Source: Brevibacterium picturae (GTDB lineage Bacteria; Actinomycetota; Actinomycetes; Actinomycetales; Brevibacteriaceae). From it: DNA of 64,000 bases. The stretch covers positions 2,480,001 through 2,544,000 of the forward strand of contig NZ_LT629739.1 in assembly GCF_900105045.1 (NCBI RefSeq), in the 5' to 3' direction. Numbering within the stretch: the stretch's first letter is position 1; each line of letters starts with the position of its first letter. Shown here piece by piece: positions 1-8,545 of the stretch. The notes beneath the pieces were generated by a model. The model saw only the letters and a program-made list of their open reading frames with translations, had not been told where the DNA came from and made no database searches. The translations under genes and the position numbers were made by a program.

Positions 1-1
1 C

Positions 2-565
2 ATCAACGTCATCGTCGATGAAACGGGAGAACGTCTCGACGACTTCCTCGACCTGTACTACGCCACCATGGACCGAAATCATGCGAGTGCGAGATTCTAC
101 TATCCTCGCGAATTCTTCGACATGCTCAACACCAGTCTCGCAGGCAGAGTGGCGTATCTCTATGCGTTGGACAATGGGCGGCCGATCTCTGCAGAGCTCG
201 TGGCGTATTGCGCTGAGATCGGCTACTCGGTTCTCGGCGCCACCGAAGAATCGAGCCTGCGGACCGGAGTGAATAGCCTTCTGTCGCATCAGGCATTCCT
301 CTATGCGCAGACCCGCGGGATCAAGCACTATGTGCTGGGCGGAGGCGTGACCAACGCCGCCGACGACAGTCTGCTGCGCTACAAGCTGTCGATGGCGAAG
401 TCGGGACTGCGCAGCTACTTCACTGCGCAGCAGGTGATCGATGAAGAGCGTTACATTCGCCTGAGCAGCGGCCATTCCTGCAACTCGACGTTCTTCCCGA
501 CCTATCGGTCCGACTGCTCTTGTGGATACGGGGACCAGATCGCGGATTCGGAGTCGAAGAGATGA
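2..565 (+). CDS. FemAB/GNAT-fold acyltransferase, C-terminal part (5' end outside window)
   Basis: Only the last 187 residues lie in the window; the frame is open from base 2 and ends in TGA. The segment is the C-terminal half of a FemAB-like, GNAT-fold transferase (Acetyltransf_6 type), with YYATMDRN near its start, the hallmark YVLGGGV, then LLRYKLSM. The next gene repeats the same pattern (YLSTMDRR, NYVLGGGV, LERYKRGF), so the two are tandem paralogues joined by an ATGA overlap. Members of this family move aminoacyl or acyl groups onto cell-wall or polysaccharide precursors. Donor and acceptor cannot be read here. Its place at the head of a polysaccharide operon suggests decoration of the repeat unit (inference). 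Confidence 0.75.
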   Translation: MNVIVDETGERLDDFLDLYYATMDRNHASARFYYPREFFDMLNTSLAGRVAYLYALDNGRPISAELVAYCAEIGYSVLGATEESSLRTGVNSLLSHQAFLYAQTRGIKHYVLGGGVTNAADDSLLRYKLSMAKSGLRSYFTAQQVIDEERYIRLSSGHSCNSTFFPTYRSDCSCGYGDQIADSESKR

Positions 566-1680
566 GCGGTGTGCTTTCGGTGCTGAACGCGGATGTTGAG
601 GCCGACCGGTCGGTGTGGTCTCGGCTGTGGGCGGCATCGCCGATGCAGTCGCCCTTCGCCCACCCAGACGTATGCCGGCTTCTCAGCCCCGGTCGGGCCA
701 CATTGATGGCAGCTGTATGGACGGAAGACAGCGGCCACATTCTCTACCCGTTCTTCATGCGAAGCATCGAAGGCCCAACGAGGGGTGGGGACGGAAGGTT
801 CGAGCTGAGAGACATCATCTCACCCTATGGCTACGGCGGGCCACTGCACTGGGGTCTTGCGGATGCAGCAGAATCGGCAGCGCGGTTCTGGGCGGATTTC
901 GATTCTTGGGCCCGGGACAACAACGTCGTCAGCGAATTTCTCAGGTGCTCACTGTTCGACGAGGAACTCCTTCCGTACCCGGGCAGGTTGAGACAGCGGC
1001 AGACGAATTTCGTACGAGACCTGACAGTCTCCGCCGAGGAGCTCTGGACCGGGGTCTTATCGAAGGTTCGACGAAATGTCAGACGTGCGAAGAGAGAAGG
1101 CGTGAGCGCGGTCATCGACACCGAGGGTGAGTTGATTGACGAATTCCTCAGAATCTATCTCTCCACGATGGATCGCCGGTCGAGCGCACAGTGGTACCGA
1201 TTCGATCGAGAATTCTTCGCCGGTCTGCATGCAGCGCTGCCCGGCAAGTGCGCCTACGTCTTCGCGCAGCACGAAGGTCGGCTGATATCGGTCGACCTGC
1301 TGCTTCTCGGCGCAGATGCAGGCTACTACTTCCTCGGAGGCACCGACGAGGCCGCTTTCTCAGTGCGACCCAACGACTTCGTCAAGTGGGAAGTCATGAA
1401 CTGGTTGCATGAGCGGAAGTACCGCAACTACGTCCTCGGAGGCGGCGTCAGATCCGACGACGGCCTCGAACGATACAAACGTGGATTCGCTCCCGACGGT
1501 GGGGTCGCGTTCCTGACCGGAGAGAGAGTATTCGCGACCGAGGAATACGAGAGACTGACCGCTGCCCGTCGAGCCGGCGTGGACGAGAGCGGTCTGACCT
1601 GGGACGAAGAGTTCTTCCCTGCATACCGGCAAGGTCCTGATTCGGTAGCCGAATCCGACTTCGAGACTGTGAGGATGTGA
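562..1680 (+). CDS. FemAB/GNAT-fold acyltransferase (polysaccharide-associated)
   Basis: A 372-residue soluble protein of the FemAB/Acetyltransf_6 type. ATG at 562 was chosen because it overlaps the previous stop as ATGA; an in-frame start at 520 would only add residues that duplicate the preceding gene's frame. The N-terminal half has the first GNAT-like lobe (YGYGGPLHWG, then KVRRNVRRAKREGV, the basic helix typical of these enzymes). The C-terminal lobe carries STMDRR, YYFLGGTDEA and NYVLGGGVR. There is no signal peptide or membrane segment, so it should act in the cytoplasm on a nucleotide- or lipid-linked precursor. It ends one base before the phosphoglycosyl transferase gene. Aminoacyl, acetyl or other acyl transfer are all possible. 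Confidence 0.8.
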   Translation: MSGVLSVLNADVEADRSVWSRLWAASPMQSPFAHPDVCRLLSPGRATLMAAVWTEDSGHILYPFFMRSIEGPTRGGDGRFELRDIISPYGYGGPLHWGLADAAESAARFWADFDSWARDNNVVSEFLRCSLFDEELLPYPGRLRQRQTNFVRDLTVSAEELWTGVLSKVRRNVRRAKREGVSAVIDTEGELIDEFLRIYLSTMDRRSSAQWYRFDREFFAGLHAALPGKCAYVFAQHEGRLISVDLLLLGADAGYYFLGGTDEAAFSVRPNDFVKWEVMNWLHERKYRNYVLGGGVRSDDGLERYKRGFAPDGGVAFLTGERVFATEEYERLTAARRAGVDESGLTWDEEFFPAYRQGPDSVAESDFETVRM

Positions 1681-1681
1681 A

Positions 1682-2731
1682 ATGGTCGACTACCAACGGG
1701 TCAAACGCCTATTCGACTGCATCGCCGCGGCGTTCGGGCTTCTCCTGTGCTCCGGACTCATCGCTGTGACCGCATTGCTGGTGCTCATATTTCACGGCTT
1801 ACCGGTCCTGTTCGCTCAGGAACGAGTGACCAAAGACGGACGAGTGTTCCACTTGCGGAAGTTCCGCAGCATGCGGCCCTTCGACCCGTCGCGCGGATGG
1901 ACGAGCGATGAGACTCGACTGACCGGATTCGGTCGGCTGCTTCGCGCAACGAGCCTCGACGAGCTGCCCGAACTGTGGAATGTGCTCGTCGGAGACATGA
2001 GCATCATCGGTCCACGGCCTCTCACCACCGACTACCTGCAGCTCTACACTCCACAGCAGGCGCGCCGACATGAGGTTCGAGGGGGCCTGAGCGGACTCGC
2101 TCAGGTCAGCGGCCGAAATGCGCTGTCCTGGGATGAGAAATTTGATCTGGATGTCGAATACGTCGACTCACTCTCCCTGATGACCGACCTGAGAGTCAGT
2201 CTGCGGACTGTCGGCACAGTCCTCGGAAGGCAGGGAGTCGAGGTCGACGAGGTGGCGACCACGGACAGCTTCGGCGGCAGTCTGCGCTCGGAGCTCGTCA
2301 TATTCGAACCGGTCTCCCGCACCCGTGAACTCACGGAGTGGGCCGTGCGCACCGTTGGCGGTGCTCCAATCGGCAGGTGCGCGATGCTGAGAATCGACGA
2401 GGTGCATCGGATAGTCCGAATCGATCCGACACAAGAGGGAAGAGGAACTCTTACCGGGCAGCCCGTCGTGTATGCAGAAGTCCTCAGGCTGCTCATCAAC
2501 CGAGCCCGAGGGGCGAACGCGGACCTCGCACTCTGCCCCATACCTTCGGTCGGTTCGGCTGCCGCTGCATACGCCGCTGCTGGATTCCGCACGGTGCCGC
2601 CAGAGTTGGAAGCATCAATTTCGGCGGCATTGACGCGGCACACACAGCAGCAGCCGGAGGACGAGGGTTTCCTGTACTGCGATCTCTACCCGGATGAAGC
2701 GACAAACGAGAATCTGAGGCTTGCATCATGA
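1682..2731 (+). CDS. Phosphoglycosyl transferase (PglC/WcaJ type) with C-terminal GNAT-like domain
   Basis: Residues 1-200 form a monotopic phosphoglycosyl transferase: KRLFD and one hydrophobic membrane hairpin (about 10-36), KFRSM, the catalytic Asp-Glu in SLDELPELWNVLVGDMSIIG, the RP of GPRPL, and GLAQVSGRN. This enzyme loads the first sugar phosphate onto undecaprenyl phosphate. Residues about 205-349 are an extra domain absent from simple PglC proteins; IDPTQEGRGTLTG followed by a helix and AAAYAAAGFRTV resembles GNAT motifs A and B. The next gene is a sugar aminotransferase, so the extra domain may N-acylate the amino sugar before transfer (inference). Fusion to an acetyltransferase is known in Neisseria PglB, but there the domain is of the PglD left-handed beta-helix type. 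The GNAT assignment is less certain than the transferase. Confidence 0.85.
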   Translation: MVDYQRVKRLFDCIAAAFGLLLCSGLIAVTALLVLIFHGLPVLFAQERVTKDGRVFHLRKFRSMRPFDPSRGWTSDETRLTGFGRLLRATSLDELPELWNVLVGDMSIIGPRPLTTDYLQLYTPQQARRHEVRGGLSGLAQVSGRNALSWDEKFDLDVEYVDSLSLMTDLRVSLRTVGTVLGRQGVEVDEVATTDSFGGSLRSELVIFEPVSRTRELTEWAVRTVGGAPIGRCAMLRIDEVHRIVRIDPTQEGRGTLTGQPVVYAEVLRLLINRARGANADLALCPIPSVGSAAAAYAAAGFRTVPPELEASISAALTRHTQQQPEDEGFLYCDLYPDEATNENLRLAS

Positions 2732-3912
2732 CGATATCCGAGGCGGAACCCAAGCTGACCACACCAACGATCTCGCAGGAGCGCGTCCTGCTCTCGACCC
2801 CTGACGTCGGACCACTCGAGGAAGAGTACCTGCTCGGCGCCTTCCGCAGCGGCTGGATCGCACCCACAGGACCCGACCTCAGAGCGTTCGAAGACGAATT
2901 GGCGGCCAAGGTCGGTGTTCGACACGCTGTCGGACTCGCCTCAGGGACGGCAGCCCTTCACCTGGGGCTGCTCGGTTTGGGAGTCCAGCCCGGCGACCGC
3001 GTCGTGACGTCGACGATGACTTTCGCCGCAACGGCGAACGCCATCACCTACAGCGGCGCCATCCCCGTGTTCGTCGACTGCTGCAGCGACGGGAACCTGG
3101 ATCCGCTCATTCTTCATCAAGTGCTCAAGGAGTCGAGTCGGAGTGGAACGCTTCCGACGGCGATCGTTCCAGTTGATCTGCTGGGCAGGCCGGCCGACTA
3201 CGGACGGATCCTGCCGATCGCCGCCGAATTCGACGTACCTGTTCTCATCGACGCTGCGGAGTCGCTGGGGTCGATGCATGAGGGCGTGCCGGTGGGCAGT
3301 CTCGGCCGATGCGCTGCGGTGTCGTTCAACGGCAACAAGATCATGACTACCTCAGGGGGTGGGGCACTGCTGACCGACGATTCCCGCTTGGCCGAATACG
3401 CAGCCTATCTCTCCTCGCAGGCGCGGGAACCGGTGGCACACTACGAACATCGGGAGATCGGCTTCAACTATCGACTGAGCAATCTTCTCGCCGCAGTCGG
3501 AAGGGCTCAGCTCACCCGGCTCGAGTCCATGATCGAGCGGCGCAGGCAGAACCGGACCCGTTATGCGGACAGACTGGCCTCACATGACGGCATCGCCGTG
3601 TTCGGAGCCGAGAACACTCACTGGGACAACGCTTGGCTCACTGCCATCCTCGTCGATGAGTCCCTCACTGGATTCACGGCAAGTCGTCTGGGGCAGTGGC
3701 TGGCATCCAGGGGCATCGAAACTCGACCACTGTGGAAGCCGATGCATCTTCAGCCGGTCTTCCGAGACGCCCCGATGGTCGGAGGGCAGGTTGCGGAGGA
3801 CCTGTTCGCCACAGGACTGACTCTGCCCAGCGGTTCGACGTTGAGCGACGCTCAGCTCGACCGCGTGATCGAAGCTGTCGACGAGCTTCTCTGCGGTGGG
3901 CCGCATTTGTGA
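2728..3912 (+). CDS. DegT/DnrJ/EryC1/StrS sugar aminotransferase (PglE-like)
   Basis: A 394-residue PLP enzyme of the DegT family that converts a nucleotide keto-sugar to an amino sugar. Visible features are FRSGWIAPTGPD near the N-terminus, the cofactor loop HAVGLASGTAALHLGL, the Asp-Ala-Ala of PVLIDAAESLGS, and the Schiff-base lysine at about residue 204 in FNGNKIMTTSGGGALL. The C-terminal RPLWKPMH is also typical. It overlaps the phosphoglycosyl transferase by ATGA. Together they suggest that the first sugar is a 4-amino or 2,4-diamino sugar. The 4,6-dehydratase needed to supply the keto-sugar is not in the window. The exact sugar is not determined by the sequence. Confidence 0.88.
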   Translation: MTISEAEPKLTTPTISQERVLLSTPDVGPLEEEYLLGAFRSGWIAPTGPDLRAFEDELAAKVGVRHAVGLASGTAALHLGLLGLGVQPGDRVVTSTMTFAATANAITYSGAIPVFVDCCSDGNLDPLILHQVLKESSRSGTLPTAIVPVDLLGRPADYGRILPIAAEFDVPVLIDAAESLGSMHEGVPVGSLGRCAAVSFNGNKIMTTSGGGALLTDDSRLAEYAAYLSSQAREPVAHYEHREIGFNYRLSNLLAAVGRAQLTRLESMIERRRQNRTRYADRLASHDGIAVFGAENTHWDNAWLTAILVDESLTGFTASRLGQWLASRGIETRPLWKPMHLQPVFRDAPMVGGQVAEDLFATGLTLPSGSTLSDAQLDRVIEAVDELLCGGPHL

Positions 3913-4069
3913 TGCGGACGCCCGTACTGACGCGCGTGAACACTGCCTCGGGCAGGCACGCCGCGCATAGTCTGGTCTCAACTCGGACCGCCGGTTCGAG
4001 CTCAAGCATGGTTGCTGTGCCGACGCCTTCTGCGATCGCGCACAGTGCTCGACCGGAGTGGAACGAATC

Positions 4070-5781
4070 ATGAAGCTCAAAGAATATCTGCACTTGCTGC
4101 GTCGCAACGCAGTTCTCCTCGTCGTCGCCGCGCTCCTCGGCGGGCTCGGCGGGTTCGGGGCGTCTGCGCTACTGCCGACCGCATACACAGCACGGACCGA
4201 GCTTTTCGTATCTGTGGCAACGTCCGGTGACCCCTACGAACTGCAGATGGGGTCGAGCTTCATCCAGGAGCGGATACAGACCTATGTCGACATGGCGGAC
4301 ACTGCGCCGGTGCTGCAGCCGGTCATCGACCGGCTCGATCTGAGTACGACGCCGGAGGATCTTGCTCCGCATGTCGCAGCCTACAGCGATCCGAGAACCG
4401 TCCTCATCTCGGTCGAGGCCACCGAGGGAAATCCCGCTGATGCTGCGCGGGTCTCGGGTGCCGTCGCCGACAGCCTCGTCGAGGTCATCGGCACCATGGA
4501 GAATCCGACGGGAGACGAAGACAGCCAGATCAGGATGACCGTGTCCAATCCTCCGGCTCCGCCCGTGCGCCCGGACGGGCTGTCGCCGTGGATGTACATC
4601 GCCATCGGAGTGACAGTCGGTTTGGCGCTTGGCCTAGGATTGGCTCTGCTGCGGTCGGCTTTGGACAACAAGCTGCGGACACGTGCGGATATCGAGCGCC
4701 TCACATCAGCCTCGGTGCTCGCCGCAGTACCTGAGGACCCGAATATCGGCGATCATCCTCTCATCGATGACCTGCCGATCGACGATCCGCGTGGGGAGGC
4801 GTTTCGGCGCTTGCGGACGAATCTGCGCTTCGCACAGGTCGACGACACGAATTCGGCGATCCTCGTCACCTCGGCGCAGGCACAGGAAGGGAAATCCTCG
4901 ACGAGCATCAACTTGGCCATCGCCCTCGCACAAGCGGGGAATCGGGTGGCTGTTGTCGACGTCGACCTCAGACAGCCGACGATTGCCAAGAAGCTGGGCC
5001 TGGAGAATTCTGCCGGGCTGACGACCGCGCTTCTCGGCGCCGTTGATGTGGCCGAACTGCTTCAACCATGGGGGCAGGACGAACTGTACATACTCACAGC
5101 AGGGGTGATGCCCCGAACCCCGCAGAACTCCTCGACTCACGTGCCATGAGCACACTGGTCGCGCGATTGACGGAAGAGTTCGACTTCGTCATTCTCGACG
5201 GACCTCCGCTTCTGCCAGTCGCTGACGGTCTTGCTCTCGCAAAACTGGTCGGGCGAGTGCTCATCGTCGCCGGCGTCGGCCAAGTCCGACTCACGGATCT
5301 GCAGGAAACATTGAAGTGTTTGGACGTCCTCAGCGCTCCGGTCAACCTCATCCTCAACCGAGTGCCTCGATCGGGCGTCGAGATGAGCGGCTACTACCAG
5401 CGGTACTCAACCCGGTCCGAGGAGGGTGATGCCCTGCGCGAGGGTAGGGAGGCGGGAGCGGTTGGAGCTGAGGCGCAAACGTCACCGTCGAGACCGGCTC
5501 CGCCCACAGACTCTGGAAGAGGGAGCCTTCGCCGGACTCAACGCAGACGGCGCAGTCGAGGCGCTGCTCATGCACCGGAGGGTCCGTTGGGCTCCCTGGC
5601 CGAAGAGATCTGGGGAGCCGACGGCCAACCGCGACCACACACATGGCCAGGGCGGTTCGGGGACGAGCTCCGCACGCGCCAGGCAGACAGTCTCGCAGGC
5701 GAGCACGGCCCCAGCGAAGATCACGGCGCTGCTCCGTTTCGAGATTCCGAGGCCCTGGCCGACAGCCGGAGACCATCATGA
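4070..5781 (+). pseudogene. Wzz/CapB polysaccharide co-polymerase and tyrosine autokinase, frameshifted
   Basis: ATG at 4070 follows a GGAG at 4055. Residues 1-200 are a Wzz domain with two membrane segments (about 14-36 and 180-204) around an extracellular part. The rest is a BY-kinase: Walker A TSAQAQEGKSSTS, Walker A' VAVVDVDLRQP and Walker B FDFVILDGPP. The frame starting at 4070 stops at 5149, before Walker B; the +1 frame restores homology at once. Adding one C to the four-C run at 5111-5114 gives VMPPNPAELLDSRAM, so a single missing base splits the gene. The kinase controls chain length and is normally opposed by the phosphatase at 7933. The tail after about 5420 lacks the usual Tyr cluster, and a better-looking reading shifts frame near 5430-5590, so it may hold more errors. 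The end at 5781 fits the ATGA overlap with the next gene. Confidence 0.75.
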
Positions 5782-6914
5782 GGATAGGACTGCTGGCCAG
5801 CGTCGGACATATGATCGATTCGTTCTTCCCAGGCATTGTCACGTCATGGACAGCTGCCGGTCACGAAGTCTTCCCGGCTGCAGGCACCCCCGGGGAGGAC
5901 GATGCCTGCACCGTCATCGACGGACTCACGCGTCACCCCGGGCTCGGGATCCTCCGGGCTCGGGCCGGACTGCGACGCTGGGTGGCGGAACAGCGGCTGG
6001 ACGTCGTCGTGACCAACTCGGCGACCGCATCTGCGATCGTTCGAGGCAGCGATGTCGGTGCCCCGATCGTCTACTTCTGTCATGGGCTGCATTGGAATTC
6101 TGGGCGACATGCGGCCGAACGCGTATGGCAGGTGCTGGAAGCAGGACTTCTGTCGACGACCGCAGGCGTGATCACGATCAACGCCGACGACCAGGCTTGG
6201 TTCGCTCAGCGGTTCCCCCGACGGAGGATCCTCCAGCTGCCCACGGGGGTCGGACTCGACCTCGCCGCCTACCCGGCGTCACCTGTGCCGCGGACAGATG
6301 AAGCCCTCCGCCTCCTCTGGATCGGTGAATTCAGTCCAAGGAAGCGGCCTGACCTGGCGCTCGATATTGCCGTCAGGCTCCAGTCGCTCGGTGTTCCGTT
6401 CGCACTCCGCATGCTCGGCGAAGGCAGTCTGCTCAAAGCGACCAGAGAGCGAATCCGCGAACTCCGCATCGACTCACTGGTTGAGGCACCAGGACGAGGG
6501 GAGGCATCCTCCGAGTTGGCCCGGACGCATTCGCTCATCCACACCTCGACCTGGGAAGGACTGCCCCGGGTGATGCTCGAATCATTGGCAGTCGGCCGCC
6601 GGGCATATGCCTTCGATGTCAAGGGCGTGCGCGATATTCCCGGCGCAATCTTGAGCACCGACGGTGATTGCGCCGGATTGGCTGATCGCATCGCCGTCGA
6701 CTGGGCCTCAGGAGAATTGCTCAAGCCGGTGCGCTTCGACCGGGAGAAGCTGGACTCCTCGCACTCGGCCGGCATGATTCGCCTCTTCCTCGAGGAATCG
6801 ATTGTGGGAGACCGTGACATCAACGCTCGGGAGAAGCTTGGGAAGCGCCAGGATCTGCCTGCAGCCGAATCCGACCTCATGGTCGAACCCGACGTGCAGA
6901 ACGGGACGACATGA
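5778..6914 (+). CDS. GT4-family glycosyltransferase
   Basis: A 378-residue GT-B glycosyltransferase. ATG at 5778 is preferred because it overlaps the upstream stop as ATGA and begins with the expected first strand, MRIGLLASVGHMIDSF. The C-terminal lobe shows LRLLWIGEFSPRKRPDLAL (donor-side strand and loop) and the GT4 signature TSTWEGLPRVMLESLAVGR, whose EGLP...E contacts the nucleotide sugar. FCHGLHWNSGR probably lines the acceptor side. It adds one sugar of the repeat unit on the cytoplasmic face. The sugar and linkage are unknown. It overlaps the following GT2 gene by ATGA. Confidence 0.85.
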   Translation: MRIGLLASVGHMIDSFFPGIVTSWTAAGHEVFPAAGTPGEDDACTVIDGLTRHPGLGILRARAGLRRWVAEQRLDVVVTNSATASAIVRGSDVGAPIVYFCHGLHWNSGRHAAERVWQVLEAGLLSTTAGVITINADDQAWFAQRFPRRRILQLPTGVGLDLAAYPASPVPRTDEALRLLWIGEFSPRKRPDLALDIAVRLQSLGVPFALRMLGEGSLLKATRERIRELRIDSLVEAPGRGEASSELARTHSLIHTSTWEGLPRVMLESLAVGRRAYAFDVKGVRDIPGAILSTDGDCAGLADRIAVDWASGELLKPVRFDREKLDSSHSAGMIRLFLEESIVGDRDINAREKLGKRQDLPAAESDLMVEPDVQNGTT

Positions 6915-7936
6915 CGGCGCCGCTGGTTTCGGTCATCATTCCCGTCTACAACGGCGAGAGGTCAATTCGAGGGTGTCTGCACTCTGTGACTGCTCAGTCC
7001 TATCGCCGTCTCGAGATCATCGTCGTCAACGATGGATCTGCAGATGCGACGGAGGGCATAGTTCGTGAGCTTCGTGATGAGGACCCACGGATCGAACTCA
7101 TCGTGCAGGACAACCTCGGCGTCTCTGCTGCGCGGAACCGAGGACTCGCCGCTGCTTCCGGCGAGTGGGTGATGTTCGTCGATGCCGACGACGCATTCGC
7201 CGACCCAACGCTCGTCGAAGCAGTCGTGCGTGTCGGAGTCGGGGCAGAGCTCGTCAGTTTCGGTGTGCGCAGCGAAGAAGTATCGGTCGGTGCAGACCAT
7301 GGTGGCGCGGGTGGGCGCCCGCGTGTGGCGGATGCGGCTCCACTCCTCGCTCAGCCCGCTCAAGATATCGAGCTCGAGCCGAACTCGGTTGCCGAGATGA
7401 TCCTTGATGAGCGCGCGAATGCGCTGTGGGACAAGGCCTATCGGCAATCGCTGATCACAGAGCAGAGGGCCCGCTTCTGTGAGGGAATCAGAATGGGGGA
7501 GGACCTGTTGTTCAATCTCGCGTGTCTGCCGGGTGTGCGGCGCATGCGAGTTCTGCCCATCGACGGTTATCTCTACCGTCGCGGCAGTGCCGCATCCGCG
7601 ACCCAGCGATATCTGCCGGACAGTTTCTCAGACCTCCTGTACGTCAACGATCAGCTGAGGGCATGGGCTCGGTCGACAGGCTCGAGGCAACTCATGGGCG
7701 CGGGAGAGTACATCAGAGCCAAGAATGTGCTCTCGTGCATGCGAGATCTCCACCATCGCGACTGCGAACTCCCTGCCGACCAGCGGCTGTCTGCCGCACG
7801 GGAGATCAGAGCGAAGGTGCCTGTCGTCAGTATCCGAGGGCTGAAAGGACGCCGTCGAATGCTGTGCCTGGCCTACAACCTGATCGGCTCTCGGTCGATG
7901 TTCCATATTGCACGGCTGACAGGTGCACTGCGATGA
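6911..7936 (+). CDS. GT2-family glycosyltransferase
   Basis: A 341-residue GT-A glycosyltransferase. The nucleotide-binding strand VSVIIPVYNGERSI opens the protein, followed by IIVVNDGSADAT, the acceptor motif NLGVSAARNRGLAAA and the metal-binding DXD in MFVDADDAF. The second half (about 180-341) is a variable acceptor region with ANALWDKAYR and GIRMGEDLLFN, as in EpsJ/CpsJ-like polysaccharide transferases. There are no membrane spans. It is coupled by ATGA overlaps at both ends, so it should be made together with the GT4 enzyme and the phosphatase. Confidence 0.87.
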   Translation: MTAPLVSVIIPVYNGERSIRGCLHSVTAQSYRRLEIIVVNDGSADATEGIVRELRDEDPRIELIVQDNLGVSAARNRGLAAASGEWVMFVDADDAFADPTLVEAVVRVGVGAELVSFGVRSEEVSVGADHGGAGGRPRVADAAPLLAQPAQDIELEPNSVAEMILDERANALWDKAYRQSLITEQRARFCEGIRMGEDLLFNLACLPGVRRMRVLPIDGYLYRRGSAASATQRYLPDSFSDLLYVNDQLRAWARSTGSRQLMGAGEYIRAKNVLSCMRDLHHRDCELPADQRLSAAREIRAKVPVVSIRGLKGRRRMLCLAYNLIGSRSMFHIARLTGALR

Positions 7937-8541
7937 GCGGCAAATGGGACGTCACGGATCCGCAATTCCGGATACTTCTGGTCTGCACCGGCAACATCTG
8001 CAGATCGCCACTGGCCGAATATCTTCTGCGGGCTGGACTCGACGATCTGGCGCCGGAACAGTTCCGGATCTCCAGCGCCGGCACCCAGAGCTGGGAAGGT
8101 GGTCCGGTCACCGGTCAGATCAGGAAGATCGCGGAAGAGAGGGGACTGTCCATCTCTGATTTCACCTCGACCAGGCTGCAGCCGCAGCATATTGAAGACG
8201 CCGACCTGGTCCTCACCATGGACCGGTCTCATCGCAGCGATGTCGTGCAGATGGTGCCGGCATCTCTCAGGCGCACTTTCACACTTCGTGAGTTCGCGCG
8301 AATCCTGCCGTTGGTCCCACCCGAGGGGCAGACGCAGCCGGCGCAGAGAAGGCATTCTCTGGCTGTTCTGGCCCAACGCTATCGTCGTCCCGTCCGTGAT
8401 CCGGCAGCAGCAGTGTCGGATGATGTGGTCGACCCCTTCGACCGCTCGGATGCTGTCTACGACGCGATGATCGAGCAGATGGTCCCGGCGATCGATTCGC
8501 TTATCGTATGGGAACGCCGATTCTGTCCGAAAGTGACATAG
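7933..8541 (+). CDS. Low-molecular-weight protein-tyrosine phosphatase
   Basis: A 202-residue phosphatase. ATG at 7933 overlaps the previous stop as ATGA; longer in-frame starts would lie inside the GT2 gene. The P-loop CTGNICRSP (CX5R) with nucleophilic Cys and binding Arg is at residues 18-25, and the general acid Asp lies in VDPFDRSD near the C-terminus. It is somewhat longer than the usual 140-160 residues because of a central insertion around PPEGQTQPAQRRHS. In polysaccharide loci this enzyme dephosphorylates the BY-kinase tail, here encoded at 4070. The kinase copy is frameshifted in this sequence, so the pair may not be functional as assembled. Confidence 0.9.
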   Translation: MSGKWDVTDPQFRILLVCTGNICRSPLAEYLLRAGLDDLAPEQFRISSAGTQSWEGGPVTGQIRKIAEERGLSISDFTSTRLQPQHIEDADLVLTMDRSHRSDVVQMVPASLRRTFTLREFARILPLVPPEGQTQPAQRRHSLAVLAQRYRRPVRDPAAAVSDDVVDPFDRSDAVYDAMIEQMVPAIDSLIVWERRFCPKVT

Positions 8542-8545
8542 TCGC

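Noticed and set aside
5111..5149. Programmed ribosomal frameshifting in the BY-kinase gene
   Set aside because: No slippery heptamer or downstream pseudoknot is apparent, and the family is not known to use it; a missing base in a C run is simpler.
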